NCBI GenBank assembly: GCA_030535245.1
Contig: JAUNBJ010000011.1
Location: 1-52,934 of the forward strand
DNA from: Planctomycetia bacterium
Lineage (GTDB): Bacteria > Planctomycetota > Planctomycetia > Pirellulales > Thermoguttaceae
Direction of reading: 5' to 3'
Length of the DNA: 52,934 bases
The translations under genes were made by a program, and so were the position numbers. The notes under the pieces were generated by a model, which saw only the letters and a program-made list of their open reading frames with translations, was not told the origin of the DNA and did not search any database. Of the stretch, positions 30,785-38,242 are shown piece by piece; position 1 is the stretch's first letter; each line of letters starts with the position of its first letter.

Positions 30785-32208
30785 TAGAACAGACGATTGG
30801 CGGAATCCCCACCAACACCGCCACGAAGCGGACGGTTGCCGTAATTCTTCGGACGACCACCCGCCGGAAGCGCTTCCTCACGCGGACGATCCGGCTTGCC
30901 ATCTTCCTTGTCGTCTCGCTTCGGCGCTTCCGTCAACGCCTTGATCGACAGACTGATACGACGCGCTTTGCGATCCACCGACAACACCTTGGCCGCCACC
31001 TCGTCCCCAACATTCAGATACTCCTGAACGCGAGCCACATGCTGATGCGCAATCTCCGAAATGTGTACCAATCCCTCAATCCCACGCTCCAACTCGACAA
31101 ATGCACCAAACTGCATGAGCTTCGTCACTTTTCCATGGACTTCCGAATCGACCGCATAACGCTCCTCCACACCATTCCACGGATTGCCAATCATGTCTTT
31201 ATAGGCAAAACTGATCTTGTGCGTGACCGGGTCCACTTTTTCAACCTGAACCTGAATCTCCTGCCCCTCCTTCAACACGTCGCTCGGATGCTTGATCCGC
31301 TCCCACGAAAGCTGACTGATATGAAGCAGACCGTCAATCCCACCAATGTCGACAAACGCGCCGAAATCCATGATCTTGCGAACCGTTCCCTTGTAAATCT
31401 GCCCCGGCTGAAGCTGCTTGATCAACTCCTCGCGAACCGACTCCCGCTCCTTGTCCAGCACCTTGCGGCGGCTGAGTACCAAATTGCGACGCTTGGGATT
31501 CACTTCCGTAATCACACACTGAAGTTTCTGCCCGACAAATTCCTCCAGATTCTCAATCCGCTGCGGAGCAATCTGACTGATCGGAATGAACCCCCGAAGC
31601 CCGTTGACCTTGCACTCCAGCCCGCCCGAATTGTGACCCGTCACGGTCGTATCCACAATCATCCCCTTTTCCACCGAGGAATAATCCGGCGCACTTACCG
31701 CCGCCCCAGGAACGTTCAGCTCGTACAGCCCATCGTCCTTCGGCTCGGCCACCACGACCAACGACAACTCCGCCCCCGCTTCGGGAACCTGCGAAAACTG
31801 CTTGGCCGACACGACACCCTCGGCATGACCCGGTAACTCGACAAACACGTTGTCGCCCGAAACACGGGATACCTTGGCGGTAACTTTCGCGTTGACTTCC
31901 AACGCCACCGGCGCTACAACGGAGCTGGTCAGCATGGCGTCCAGATCGCTTCCTCCGATCGCCGCCTGAATGGCTGCTTCTTCCTCGGCAGAGGTTGGCG
32001 CGTGTTTGTTCAATAATTCTTCGCGGGCCGCTTCCAGATTGGCCGCCGCCGGCTCTTCGGGCTGGACACTTTCCTCAACCTGTTCCGCCATGTTCTCCAC
32101 GGGGGTTTCCACAGGGGTTTCCGCTGTGACTGCCGCCACGTCTTCCGCTACCGTTCCCGTCGGTTCCTGAACCTGATCTTCACGGGAAGTGACTTCGTTG
32201 TTTTCCAT
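30784..32208 (-). CDS. S1-domain RNA-binding protein (30S ribosomal protein S1 type)
   Basis: A 474-aa protein. A Glu/Ala-rich N-terminal tail (about 100 residues) is followed by four S1 OB-fold repeats. The last two are the best conserved: [20 protein letters not shown] and [20 protein letters not shown], each followed by LxHISE/Q. A basic C-terminus ([11 protein letters not shown]) ends it. E. coli S1 has six repeats; shorter S1 proteins are usual in other phyla, so this is probably the ribosomal or mRNA-binding S1. ATG 32208 gives [11 protein letters not shown]; the longer frame from 32316 would start in the promoter leader. The TAG stop lies within the target site of MITE copy 1. Confidence 0.85.
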   Translation of the reverse strand: MENNEVTSREDQVQEPTGTVAEDVAAVTAETPVETPVENMAEQVEESVQPEEPAAANLEAAREELLNKHAPTSAEEEAAIQAAIGGSDLDAMLTSSVVAPVALEVNAKVTAKVSRVSGDNVFVELPGHAEGVVSAKQFSQVPEAGAELSLVVVAEPKDDGLYELNVPGAAVSAPDYSSVEKGMIVDTTVTGHNSGGLECKVNGLRGFIPISQIAPQRIENLEEFVGQKLQCVITEVNPKRRNLVLSRRKVLDKERESVREELIKQLQPGQIYKGTVRKIMDFGAFVDIGGIDGLLHISQLSWERIKHPSDVLKEGQEIQVQVEKVDPVTHKISFAYKDMIGNPWNGVEERYAVDSEVHGKVTKLMQFGAFVELERGIEGLVHISEIAHQHVARVQEYLNVGDEVAAKVLSVDRKARRISLSIKALTEAPKRDDKEDGKPDRPREEALPAGGRPKNYGNRPLRGGVGGDSANRLF

Positions 32209-32535
32209 TTTGTACCTGACTCTGATAACAATTCGACCGCTTCGTTCCACGGGAAGAATCCCCTCCCTCGACCGGAACAAAGTACCACACACAAGGACAT
32301 GCTTTCCACGTCCCAAACCTTAATGGTATCATATTTTGAAACCCTGTCAATGAAGTTCCCGCCCGAAAAAGGCCCCGAACGACGTTTTTTAATGTTTTTT
32401 TCAATTTTTTTTCTCTTTCTTGTCCCATTTGCCCCGGTGTGACCGTTTTTTTTGCGAAAATATGTGCTATACTGGAAATTGTTACGTGCCTGTCCTTTTT
32501 CGCTATCCTTTCCCGCATTTTTGAAAGGAGACCCC
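32209..32535. other. Divergent intergenic region of S1-domain and zinc-ribbon genes
   Basis: It holds the S1 promoter near 32323-32350 and a TATACT (32466-32471) that may be the -10 of the rightward gene. No open frame with a ribosome site is seen besides the two flanking genes. Confidence 0.5.
32323..32350 (-). promoter_or_regulatory. Promoter of S1-domain gene
   Basis: Minus strand: TTGACA (32350-32345), 16-bp spacer, TACCAT (32328-32323). It gives an untranslated leader of roughly 110 nt, long enough for the autogenous control typical of S1 genes (inference). Confidence 0.55.
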
Positions 32536-33246
32536 ATGAATTTCCAATTTTACTGTCCCCAGGGACACCTGCTTCAGGGCGATACCTCCGCAGCCGGAAC
32601 GGCCATCATGTGCCCGGTCTGCGGAACCCAGTTCATCATCCCCATGCCCGCTCAGACCGTGGTCGCTCCCGTCACGCCGGTCGTTACCCCCGTCACCCCT
32701 CCTGCCCCTCCTGCCCCCCCTGCCCCTCCTGCTCCCCCCGCGACAAACGACGACACCCTCTTTTCCTTCGCCGACGAAACCACCCCTAAAAAGAACGACC
32801 TGGATGCCCTGCTCGGTGGAAAAAAGAAAGAATCGCTCCCCATCCCCGAACCTGCCATTCCCACTCCCGAACTGCCTCCCGAACCCGAAATGGCCATGCC
32901 GTTCACGTTCGACAACCTGGAGCAAATGGAGGCTTCCGCCCCCGGTGGTTTCCCCGCCGACGACCTCGTGCCGCAAACCTCCGACCAGATGGAAATCCTG
33001 CATATCCCCTGCCCCAACGGCCATATCCTGGAAGTCCCCCGCGACATGCTCGACGAGGACGCAATGTGCCCCCACTGCAACGTTCCCTTCAAAATACTTC
33101 AGGTCAACAGTCTGGAGTACCGCAAGGAAATGCTGGAAAAAAGCCTTCGCGAACAGGAAAAACTCGGAAAAATCTGGCTCCAGCGGGCCATTATCGGCGG
33201 AATAATCTTCATCCTCTTCCTGCTGGTGTTATTTTTTACGTCCTGA
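32536..33246 (+). CDS. Tail-anchored protein with two zinc ribbons and a Pro-Ala linker
   Basis: A 236-aa protein not assigned to a family. The N-terminal ribbon is YCPQGH...MCPVCG (residues 5-34). Next comes a low-complexity Pro/Ala/Val linker (several PAPP units, about 45-75), then a charged region. A second, similar ribbon reads PCPNGH...MCPHCN. A C-terminal transmembrane helix (IIGGIIFILFLLVLFF) ends at the stop. The two ribbons share the plan CP-x-GH-x2-L...MCP-x-C, so they look like an internal duplication. ATG 32536 has GAAAGGAG upstream. Planctomycetes have many such ribbon-plus-membrane proteins; the function is unknown. Confidence 0.75.
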   Translation: MNFQFYCPQGHLLQGDTSAAGTAIMCPVCGTQFIIPMPAQTVVAPVTPVVTPVTPPAPPAPPAPPAPPATNDDTLFSFADETTPKKNDLDALLGGKKKESLPIPEPAIPTPELPPEPEMAMPFTFDNLEQMEASAPGGFPADDLVPQTSDQMEILHIPCPNGHILEVPRDMLDEDAMCPHCNVPFKILQVNSLEYRKEMLEKSLREQEKLGKIWLQRAIIGGIIFILFLLVLFFTS

Positions 33247-33256
33247 AAACAACACG

Positions 33257-33372
33257 GATAATTGATAATTATTTTTGTTCAAACCGTTTTGTGGAAGCGA
33301 GTACCATCCTCACCATTCAGAAAACGGCCAGAACCACACCCATTAACCATTAATTATTAATTATCAATTAAC
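33257..33372. repeat. Element related to 23979-24098
   Basis: The left end has ATAATTGATAATTA (33258-33271). The right end (33341-33372) has CCATTAATTATTAATTATC-type units. The inner part shares TTTTGTGGA and GAAAACGG with the 23979-24098 element. Confidence 0.4.
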
Positions 33373-33381
33373 AAAGGGGGT

Positions 33382-34452
33382 TCAATAGGTGTATTCCCGA
33401 TCCCGGTCTTTTCCCCCGGCACCGATTCGGAATATTTTCACCTGACGCTTTTCCGGCTTGATGGCGACAACGTCCACCAACATCGTGCGGGAACGGTTGA
33501 AGGGGGTCACAACCGCCCGATCGTCAGGAAGCTCTTTCAGGGAAATTCCACCATACCCCTGGGAAATGGTGTACGCCACGCCGTTCTTGAAAAGATGGTG
33601 ATCAAAATGACTGTCGCCGAAAAAACAACCGGCAAAACGGGTGTTTCGGTTGGAAGTAAAATCCCATCGCACCCCATCCTCCTCGCCGCATTGGCCCGCC
33701 ACAAACGCCTCCACAAGATGAAGGAACAGGTCTTGTCGCCTCGCTTTGGTGTCGGGAAGCGACTTCCAATGCCCAATTTCGGTCTGAACGCAAAAATGCT
33801 GCACGACCACTGCCGTCCACCCTTCTTCCATCCGCAGGTTGTCGGCGACGAACTGAAGCTGCTCCCGCGAATACCCATAATACCCGTCGTCCGAAGTGTT
33901 CAGGAAAAACACGCGGCATTTTTTTCCAGGGACGTCGTAATAACCGTAGTCGCTGTCTGGCCCCAGGACCAACGTAATCCCCCGCTTCGCCGCCAGCCCA
34001 TTGAAACGCTTCCCATAATCCGCACTGGAGACGACGCGTCCTTTACCATGGTCGTGGTTTCCCATGGAGAATACGACCGGCAAGGTGGCATTTTGATAAA
34101 TCGCTTCCTGCGAGGCGAGCCGGATTTGAATTTCCTCGTTGTTTTTGGGTACCATTTCCAGCTCGATGTCGCCCAAATCCGCAAAGAAATCGGCATGGAA
34201 TTTTTCTGCGGCCCTCAAAGCGTAGGTGACGTGTACTTTGGGATCGGACACGTCGGCAAGATCCAAATCGACCCGTCGGGAATGGATGTCGGTGACGTAC
34301 GGGAACACGACGACCAGATCGTCACCTTTCCACGCCTCAAAGCGTGCCAGCGTTTCGTCCGTCTGTTCACTCACCCACACGGGCGGCTGCTGGGCAATGC
34401 CGATCAGCGAAAAAAGCCACACGCAACCCAAACTCCAAAAACATCTTTTCAT
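33382..34452 (-). CDS. Secreted calcineurin-like metallophosphoesterase
   Basis: A 356-aa protein with a signal peptide (MKRCFWSLGCVWLFSLIGIAQ). Metal-binding motifs in order are VTDIHS (D-x-H), ADLGDIE (GD) and MGNHDHG (GNHD/E), then a later His-rich stretch (DSHFDHH). It likely acts on a phosphoester in the periplasm; the substrate is unknown. AAGGAG precedes the ATG. Transcription probably starts from the leftward promoter at 34675-34647, inside the duplicated divergent-promoter block. Confidence 0.8.
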   Translation of the reverse strand: MKRCFWSLGCVWLFSLIGIAQQPPVWVSEQTDETLARFEAWKGDDLVVVFPYVTDIHSRRVDLDLADVSDPKVHVTYALRAAEKFHADFFADLGDIELEMVPKNNEEIQIRLASQEAIYQNATLPVVFSMGNHDHGKGRVVSSADYGKRFNGLAAKRGITLVLGPDSDYGYYDVPGKKCRVFFLNTSDDGYYGYSREQLQFVADNLRMEEGWTAVVVQHFCVQTEIGHWKSLPDTKARRQDLFLHLVEAFVAGQCGEEDGVRWDFTSNRNTRFAGCFFGDSHFDHHLFKNGVAYTISQGYGGISLKELPDDRAVVTPFNRSRTMLVDVVAIKPEKRQVKIFRIGAGGKDRDREYTY

Positions 34453-34646
34453 GATCGCTCCTTATTAAAACAATAACTCATCCTGTTTTTCCATGATTTT
34501 TTCAACCTCTTTGATCAGAGAAAGGCGTTCCGTCGGCTAAACCCGTTCTCGGTGAAAAAGGATACAGGCCTGTGGAAAGGAATCATCACCCCATCGCAAC
34601 GCTCCGCATGACTTTTCAAGGAGTTGGCGGCTCCATCCAGAATTCT

Positions 34647-34675
34647 ATTATACCCTTGCAAACGAACCGTGTCAA
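34647..34675 (-). promoter_or_regulatory. Leftward consensus promoter in copy A
   Basis: Minus strand: TTGACA (34675-34670), 17-bp spacer, TATAAT (34652-34647). It drives the phosphoesterase gene. Confidence 0.8.
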
Positions 34676-34721
34676 TCATTTTCATATCCCCTGTACCCGA
34701 ATTGCCTGAAAAACAAAACTC

Positions 34722-34750
34722 TTGACAACGCCCGCCATGGGTTGTACAAT
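34722..34750 (+). promoter_or_regulatory. Rightward consensus promoter in copy A
   Basis: TTGACA (34722-34727), 17-bp spacer, TACAAT (34745-34750), followed by a leader of about 120 nt before ATG 34878. Confidence 0.8.
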
Positions 34751-34877
34751 AGAGTTCTGTAATGCCGTTTTCACGCTGGAAAAGCGTGCGATAGCTTGAG
34801 CGATTGCGAGATTCATACCACGGACATCGCCATTTATATTGATAACGATTTCATTTCCGCATTCATTGGAGGTTCCT

Positions 34878-35135
34878 ATGAAAAACAAGGTGACAATTAT
34901 AATCAATGGCAAAAAAGTTGTGGACATGGACACGGAAAACCCAAACGATACTTCCGACACGAACGTACCACACCGCAAAGGCGGACTTCCATGGTTGCGT
35001 GGTGGGTTTGATTTACCGGAGGATTTCAACCCCTATTTTCCCAAGGAGGTTTTGCGTGTCTTCTTTTTAGGAGCTTTGATCATTATTATTAGTGGTGTGA
35101 TTGGTGGAATTCTGGTTTATTTTTTGTCACCGTGA
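34878..35135 (+). CDS. Small membrane protein A (85 aa)
   Basis: Unrecognised. A polar N-terminal domain (MKNKVTIIINGKKVVDMDT...) is followed by one C-terminal transmembrane helix (VFFLGALIIIISGVIGGILVYF). RBS TTGGAGG is 6 nt before ATG 34878. The RBS/start block is identical to that of the 84-aa gene at 35471, although the proteins share no clear sequence. Confidence 0.65.
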   Translation: MKNKVTIIINGKKVVDMDTENPNDTSDTNVPHRKGGLPWLRGGFDLPEDFNPYFPKEVLRVFFLGALIIIISGVIGGILVYFLSP

Positions 35136-35221
35136 ATCCCTGCTCAAGGGTTTTTGCGAACGCTTCGCATTCGGCTGGTGTGGCCGGCTCATGGCAGGAC
35201 GGAAAATCCTCTCAGAATTCT

Positions 35222-35250
35222 ATTATACCCTTGCAAACGAACAGCGTCAA
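35222..35250 (-). promoter_or_regulatory. Leftward promoter in copy B (antisense)
   Basis: Minus strand: TTGACG (35250-35245), 17-bp spacer, TATAAT (35227-35222). No leftward gene starts nearby, so it would read antisense through 35135-34878. Confidence 0.65.
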
Positions 35251-35296
35251 TCATTTTCATATCCCCTGTGCCCGAATTGCCTGAAAAACAAAACTA

Positions 35297-35325
35297 TTGA
35301 CAACGCCCGCCATGGGTTGTACAAT
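35297..35325 (+). promoter_or_regulatory. Rightward consensus promoter in copy B
   Basis: TTGACA (35297-35302), 17-bp spacer, TACAAT (35320-35325). The leader of about 140 nt has a hairpin GGAATGGCGAT/ATCGCCATTCC-like pair near 35355-35390. Confidence 0.8.
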
Positions 35326-35470
35326 AGAGGAGTTGAAGGCCGAGTTGATTTTTGGGATGGCGACGCCATAAATCGCCATTCCAGCAGCTTCCACTCGTTC
35401 AAAACTTTTTCAAGATTCGCTGTATCCCCAGTAATAGGTACAGATAAATTGTCAGCCATTGGAGGTTCCT

Positions 35471-35725
35471 ATGAAAAAAACAATTACAGGTATCGATTTT
35501 CTGGATGAAATGTTATGCTCAGATGGAGACGTTGAAAAATTTGCGACGTGCCTGCAGGAGCGCGAGTTTGAAAAAGACAAAAAAATCGAAGTAAAACTTA
35601 GAGAAAATCGAAAGATACGACAGGCTTGGAACGACGTTCCAACTTGGAAAAAAATCTTGGTGTACGCCGAAATGGTGGTCATCGTAGTGATTGCTATTGC
35701 GTTTGTTCTTCTGGCATGTCGTTGA
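35471..35725 (+). CDS. Small membrane protein B (84 aa)
   Basis: Unrecognised. A charged, probably helical N-terminal two-thirds (EREFEKDKKIEVKLRENRK) precedes one C-terminal transmembrane helix (MVVIVVIAIAFVLLAC). ATG 35471 follows TTGGAGG, within the same start block as the 85-aa gene. The pairing of one promoter cassette with two different single-helix proteins suggests cargo of an older island. Confidence 0.65.
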   Translation: MKKTITGIDFLDEMLCSDGDVEKFATCLQEREFEKDKKIEVKLRENRKIRQAWNDVPTWKKILVYAEMVVIVVIAIAFVLLACR

Positions 35726-35776
35726 TTTCGACGTCCCATCCGATTTCCCCCCCCTCTCGGCGGCTTTTGTATATCG

Positions 35777-36028
35777 TGAAATTTTTACTTTTTCTTTTTC
35801 GGTGATAAAATCTTTATGACGCACGGTTTTGTCAAGAAAAGGCAGCACCTCGGAGAGGTTTTGTCGGGCGTTTTCGAGGTTTTGGCCCATGTAGATTTTC
35901 CTTCCGCCGACGTTGATACAATATTGATATAATATTCGCTTTTGGCGTTCAACTTCAGGGAGGGGAGTTCGGTTTTTTTCGTCGTTCTGTTTTTGCAGTG
36001 TCAAACAGCAGGCAATTTTTTGGAACAA
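35777..36028 (-). pseudogene. Possible N-terminal remnant of a tyrosine integrase
   Basis: A leftward frame whose segment VGGRKIYMGQNLENARQNL resembles the integrase of the adjacent island (LRRKKIYLGRNGKTARDRL near its residue 30). The similarity stops after about 85 codons, and the frame then runs antisense to the 84-aa gene. It lies just outside the left attachment copy, in the same position and orientation relative to the tRNA fragment as the intact integrase has to the intact tRNA. This suggests an earlier element used the same site. Short similarity, read by eye; the start codon (TTG) is uncertain. Confidence 0.4.
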
Positions 36029-36057
36029 AAAAAGGTTTTAAACCGTAAAACACGACT

Positions 36058-36112
36058 TAAAACCGTACTGGGCGTCAAGGGACTCGAACCCCTGACATCT
36101 GCCTTGTAAGGG
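36058..36112 (-). repeat. attL: 55-bp copy of tRNA-Val 3' half
   Basis: Identical over 55 bp to 49722-49776. It contains the tRNA-Val sequence from the anticodon arm to the 3' end, but 5' of it the sequence diverges (GGTAACGAAA), so it cannot form a tRNA. It marks the distal end of the integrated element. Confidence 0.9.
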
Positions 36113-36206
36113 TAACGAAAGGCAGCCCCATTTTCGGTATCGGCTTCGTGTTATCCCTTATTTTTCGGCATTTCACAGATGTATTATGCCACATCGCCAA
36201 AAAAAT

Positions 36207-36249
36207 AAAAGGGGGAGAAAACCAAGAAAAAGGGGGTATAAAAAGGGGG
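36207..36249 (+). promoter_or_regulatory. Repeated AAAAGGGGG sites near attL (candidate integrase arm sites)
   Basis: Three direct copies of (A)AAAAGGGGG at 36207-36215, 36227-36236 and 36240-36249. The same decamer occurs as an inverted pair at 49635-49658 beside the integrase, so both ends of the element carry it. Confidence 0.5.
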
Positions 36250-36380
36250 TGTTACAAGAAGGGTAATGAGAAAAATCTTATTTTAAGAATCGCAAAATCT
36301 CTCCCCAAAATATCATAAAAAGACAATACTTCTAATACAGGGGGCGGGACTTCCGAGATGAAAGAAAGGAGGTGACGCCT

Positions 36381-36452
36381 ATGCGAAAAACACTGATAAT
36401 CATTGGCCTGGCTATCTTGTTTTTACTGCTAATGGCAACCCTCGCCAACTAG
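36381..36452 (+). CDS. 23-aa hydrophobic peptide with perfect ribosome-binding site
   Basis: MRKTLIIIGLAILFLLL, then MATLAN: a basic start and one transmembrane helix. AAAGGAGGTGA (36366-36376) is an exact complement of the 16S rRNA 3' end, at a good distance from the ATG. The size and shape recall type I toxins or small membrane regulators, though no antisense RNA is evident. The stop TAG overlaps the CTAG target of MITE copy 2, and the stop would be the same without the insertion. Confidence 0.5.
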   Translation: MRKTLIIIGLAILFLLLMATLAN

Positions 36453-36633
36453 TGCTGTGTCCAAAAAATAAACAACATTAGCCTAAAAGTTTTCGGAGGG
36501 GTGGGCGTCCCCGCCCACCCATTAGGGCGTAAGCCCTAACAAAAGGTTAGGAAAAGGCTAACGCCTTTTTTGGTGGGCGAGGACGCCCACCCCTCCGTAG
36601 ACATTGCCATAATTTATAAGGGGGACACAACAC
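36452..36633. mobile_element. 182-bp MITE, copy 2 (inside the island)
   Basis: Same length and about 97% identical to the reverse complement of 30603-30784. Flanking TA at 36450-36451 and 36634-36635, within CTAG on both sides. Terminal repeats are GTGCTGTGTCC / GGACACAACAC. It has no coding capacity, so it would depend on a transposase elsewhere. Confidence 0.85.
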
Positions 36634-36705
36634 TAGCTTAATCGGCAAGCCGCCCCCTGTAACTTTTATTTTATCTGGAAAATTTTTTAATAAAAGGAGT
36701 ACCCC

Positions 36706-36915
36706 ATGGCAAAAGGAAACCGCTCCCCACGAACGGAAAAGCAGATGGCTGCCTCCCGGTGCAGTAAAGGCGGCGGGCGGCCACGGACGGGGCAGACACC
36801 GCAGAAACTGATTTCGTTCCCTGCCGATTGGGTGGAGCGGATTTCCAGCCTGATCCCGCCCGGACAGCCGAAGAATCGCTGGATTATGGAGCAGGTGGAG
36901 AAGTCGATGGAATAA
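36706..36915 (+). CDS. Small basic protein, possible ribbon-helix-helix regulator (69 aa)
   Basis: A 69-aa protein with a basic Gly/Arg-rich N-terminus (SKGGGRPRTGQTPQ), then LISFPADWVERISSLIP and PKNRWIMEQVEKSME. This could be the strand plus two helices of a ribbon-helix-helix DNA-binding protein. The evidence is only this pattern. AAAGGAG precedes the ATG. If it binds DNA it is the only candidate regulator or excisionase in the island. Confidence 0.45.
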   Translation: MAKGNRSPRTEKQMAASRCSKGGGRPRTGQTPQKLISFPADWVERISSLIPPGQPKNRWIMEQVEKSME

Positions 36916-37022
36916 AAAAACGTCCCGTCTATACAGCCATATGGTAAGCCATACAGCACCATGGGAATACATTCGTCTGCCTCCTCTGCTTAAAAGTTTA
37001 GAACAAAAAACAAACGTGTGGA

Positions 37023-37424
37023 TTACCCCCATTTGCCACGAGGACATTTTTGCGTTTTCATCCGGAGTTTGTTCCCCCACGCGGATGCAGTGCGGTTGCA
37101 TTTGCAGCCGCAAATTCCACACGATTCTTTGTCCGGAAGGAAATGCTCGCACGCATGGCAGATTTGGAGTAATGCGGCGACTTCCTCGTCTGTTCGTGTC
37201 TGACATCCGCCAGCAATGTGTCCCGCGACCGCTTGGGCATAATGAACGACCTTGGCAGCCAACGTGGGGGGCTTGGGTAAAACGCGTTGGGACGGTGCCG
37301 GACGGTGGTAGATTTTCTTTCCCGCACAGTTGGAATATACCTGCTCGCAGTCTTTCGATTTCGTGGCGTAACCACAGACACGACAAACACACCAATCGCC
37401 ACGTCGCTCAAAATCACAATTCAT
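37023..37424 (-). CDS. Cys-rich zinc-ribbon-like protein at end of tail operon (133 aa)
   Basis: 14 Cys in 133 residues. Paired motifs are CVCRVC near the N-terminus and ICHACEHF...CGICGCKC near the C-terminus, which ends KTQKCPRGKW. This suggests two zinc or Fe-S sites. From memory, short proteins ending in a K-x-KCPxGKW motif occur at the end of phage tail modules, function unknown. ATG 37424 overlaps the preceding gene by 4 nt (ATGA) with GGAGAGG upstream; the extra 24 codons of the longer frame are unnecessary. It is the last gene of the leftward tail operon. Confidence 0.7.
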   Translation of the reverse strand: MNCDFERRGDWCVCRVCGYATKSKDCEQVYSNCAGKKIYHRPAPSQRVLPKPPTLAAKVVHYAQAVAGHIAGGCQTRTDEEVAALLQICHACEHFLPDKESCGICGCKCNRTASAWGNKLRMKTQKCPRGKWG

Positions 37425-38242
37425 ACCCGTACCTCTCCAGGATAATAGGCCGTGGCAGTCACCTTGACAACCGCCAAAATATGAGCGGAAAACCACGTGC
37501 CTCCCCAGCCGTCCACGATGTCCGCACAGGGCGGGTTGTTGCCCACGTTGATGCGTTGCATGGTGTCATCATCCCACGTCTGGCACATCGCACGCTCCCA
37601 CGCCGATTTTGTAATGTAAAACGGCCCTTGTGCGTCGCACGAAAAGTCCCCAACATAGGCGTAACCGGAAAGCTCTGCCGTTTTGTCCTCATGGCAGCAG
37701 AAACTAAACGGCGTCTCCACGTCAACACAAGAACACGAGTTCTCCTCCGTGTTTTGAATCTCCATCCGTCGCAAACAAAGTTCATGGGACGTCTCGGAAA
37801 TCATCATATTCGGCGTGACGGTCGTCCAATCCTCCTTGCAGTAACCGTCTGGCATCTGAAAATCTCCGTTCGCGTCCAGCGGTAAGCAGCCCGAAAGCGG
37901 CGGTGAAAAATTCATTACCAACCGAATCGAATGGTTGTCCTGTCCACAATATCTTGGGTCGTTATAACAACAGTATGTGGCAGACTGCACAATAGCGCCG
38001 CTTTCTCCCGAAAAAGTGTAGCAGTTGTCCCCAGCCACACGGTTGAGCCGGACGGTCGCCGTGCCCAAACTTTTGTAGCAATCGCCCAGCACGTCGGAAC
38101 AATCGACAACCAAACGCCCGGCTCCACCATCTTGGCCAGAGAACACCGACCCGCCGTAGTCAATCGACAACTCGATATACTCCGGCATGGGTTCACACGA
38201 ACTGCAACATGGACAGTTTGCTTGGATAATACGTTTCGTCAT
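37421..38242 (-). CDS. Cys-rich phage tail-tip protein (273 aa)
   Basis: Unrecognised. 20 Cys in 273 residues, mostly in CxxC, CC or CxC pairs (ANCPCCSSCEP at the start, TYCCYND, SCSCVD, FCCHED), in an otherwise beta-rich sequence with no membrane segment. It sits between two other Cys-rich genes with 4-nt overlaps on both sides. This marks a translationally coupled trio downstream of the tape measure, where tail-tip and receptor-binding proteins are normally encoded. GGAGG precedes ATG 38242. Confidence 0.65.
   Translation of the reverse strand: MTKRIIQANCPCCSSCEPMPEYIELSIDYGGSVFSGQDGGAGRLVVDCSDVLGDCYKSLGTATVRLNRVAGDNCYTFSGESGAIVQSATYCCYNDPRYCGQDNHSIRLVMNFSPPLSGCLPLDANGDFQMPDGYCKEDWTTVTPNMMISETSHELCLRRMEIQNTEENSCSCVDVETPFSFCCHEDKTAELSGYAYVGDFSCDAQGPFYITKSAWERAMCQTWDDDTMQRINVGNNPPCADIVDGWGGTWFSAHILAVVKVTATAYYPGEVRV

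Larger units (their letters stand above)
34638..34755. repeat. Divergent-promoter block, copy A (118 bp)
   Basis: About 96% identical to 35213-35330 (four or five mismatches by eye). It holds two back-to-back promoters and lies between the phosphoesterase gene and the 85-aa membrane protein gene. Confidence 0.85.
35213..35330. repeat. Divergent-promoter block, copy B (118 bp)
   Basis: Second copy of 34638-34755. Its rightward promoter serves the 84-aa gene. Its leftward promoter points into the 3' end of the 85-aa gene and would give antisense RNA. Confidence 0.85.

Noticed and set aside
36066..36112. Second tRNA-Val gene
   Set aside because: Only the 3' half is present. The 5' acceptor and D arm are replaced by unrelated sequence, so it is an attachment-site copy and not a tRNA.
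36547..37395. 282-aa minus-strand frame at the left end of the island
   Set aside because: It runs through MITE copy 2 and opposite the 69-aa gene, and overlaps the Cys-rich gene in another frame. It shows no protein-like features.
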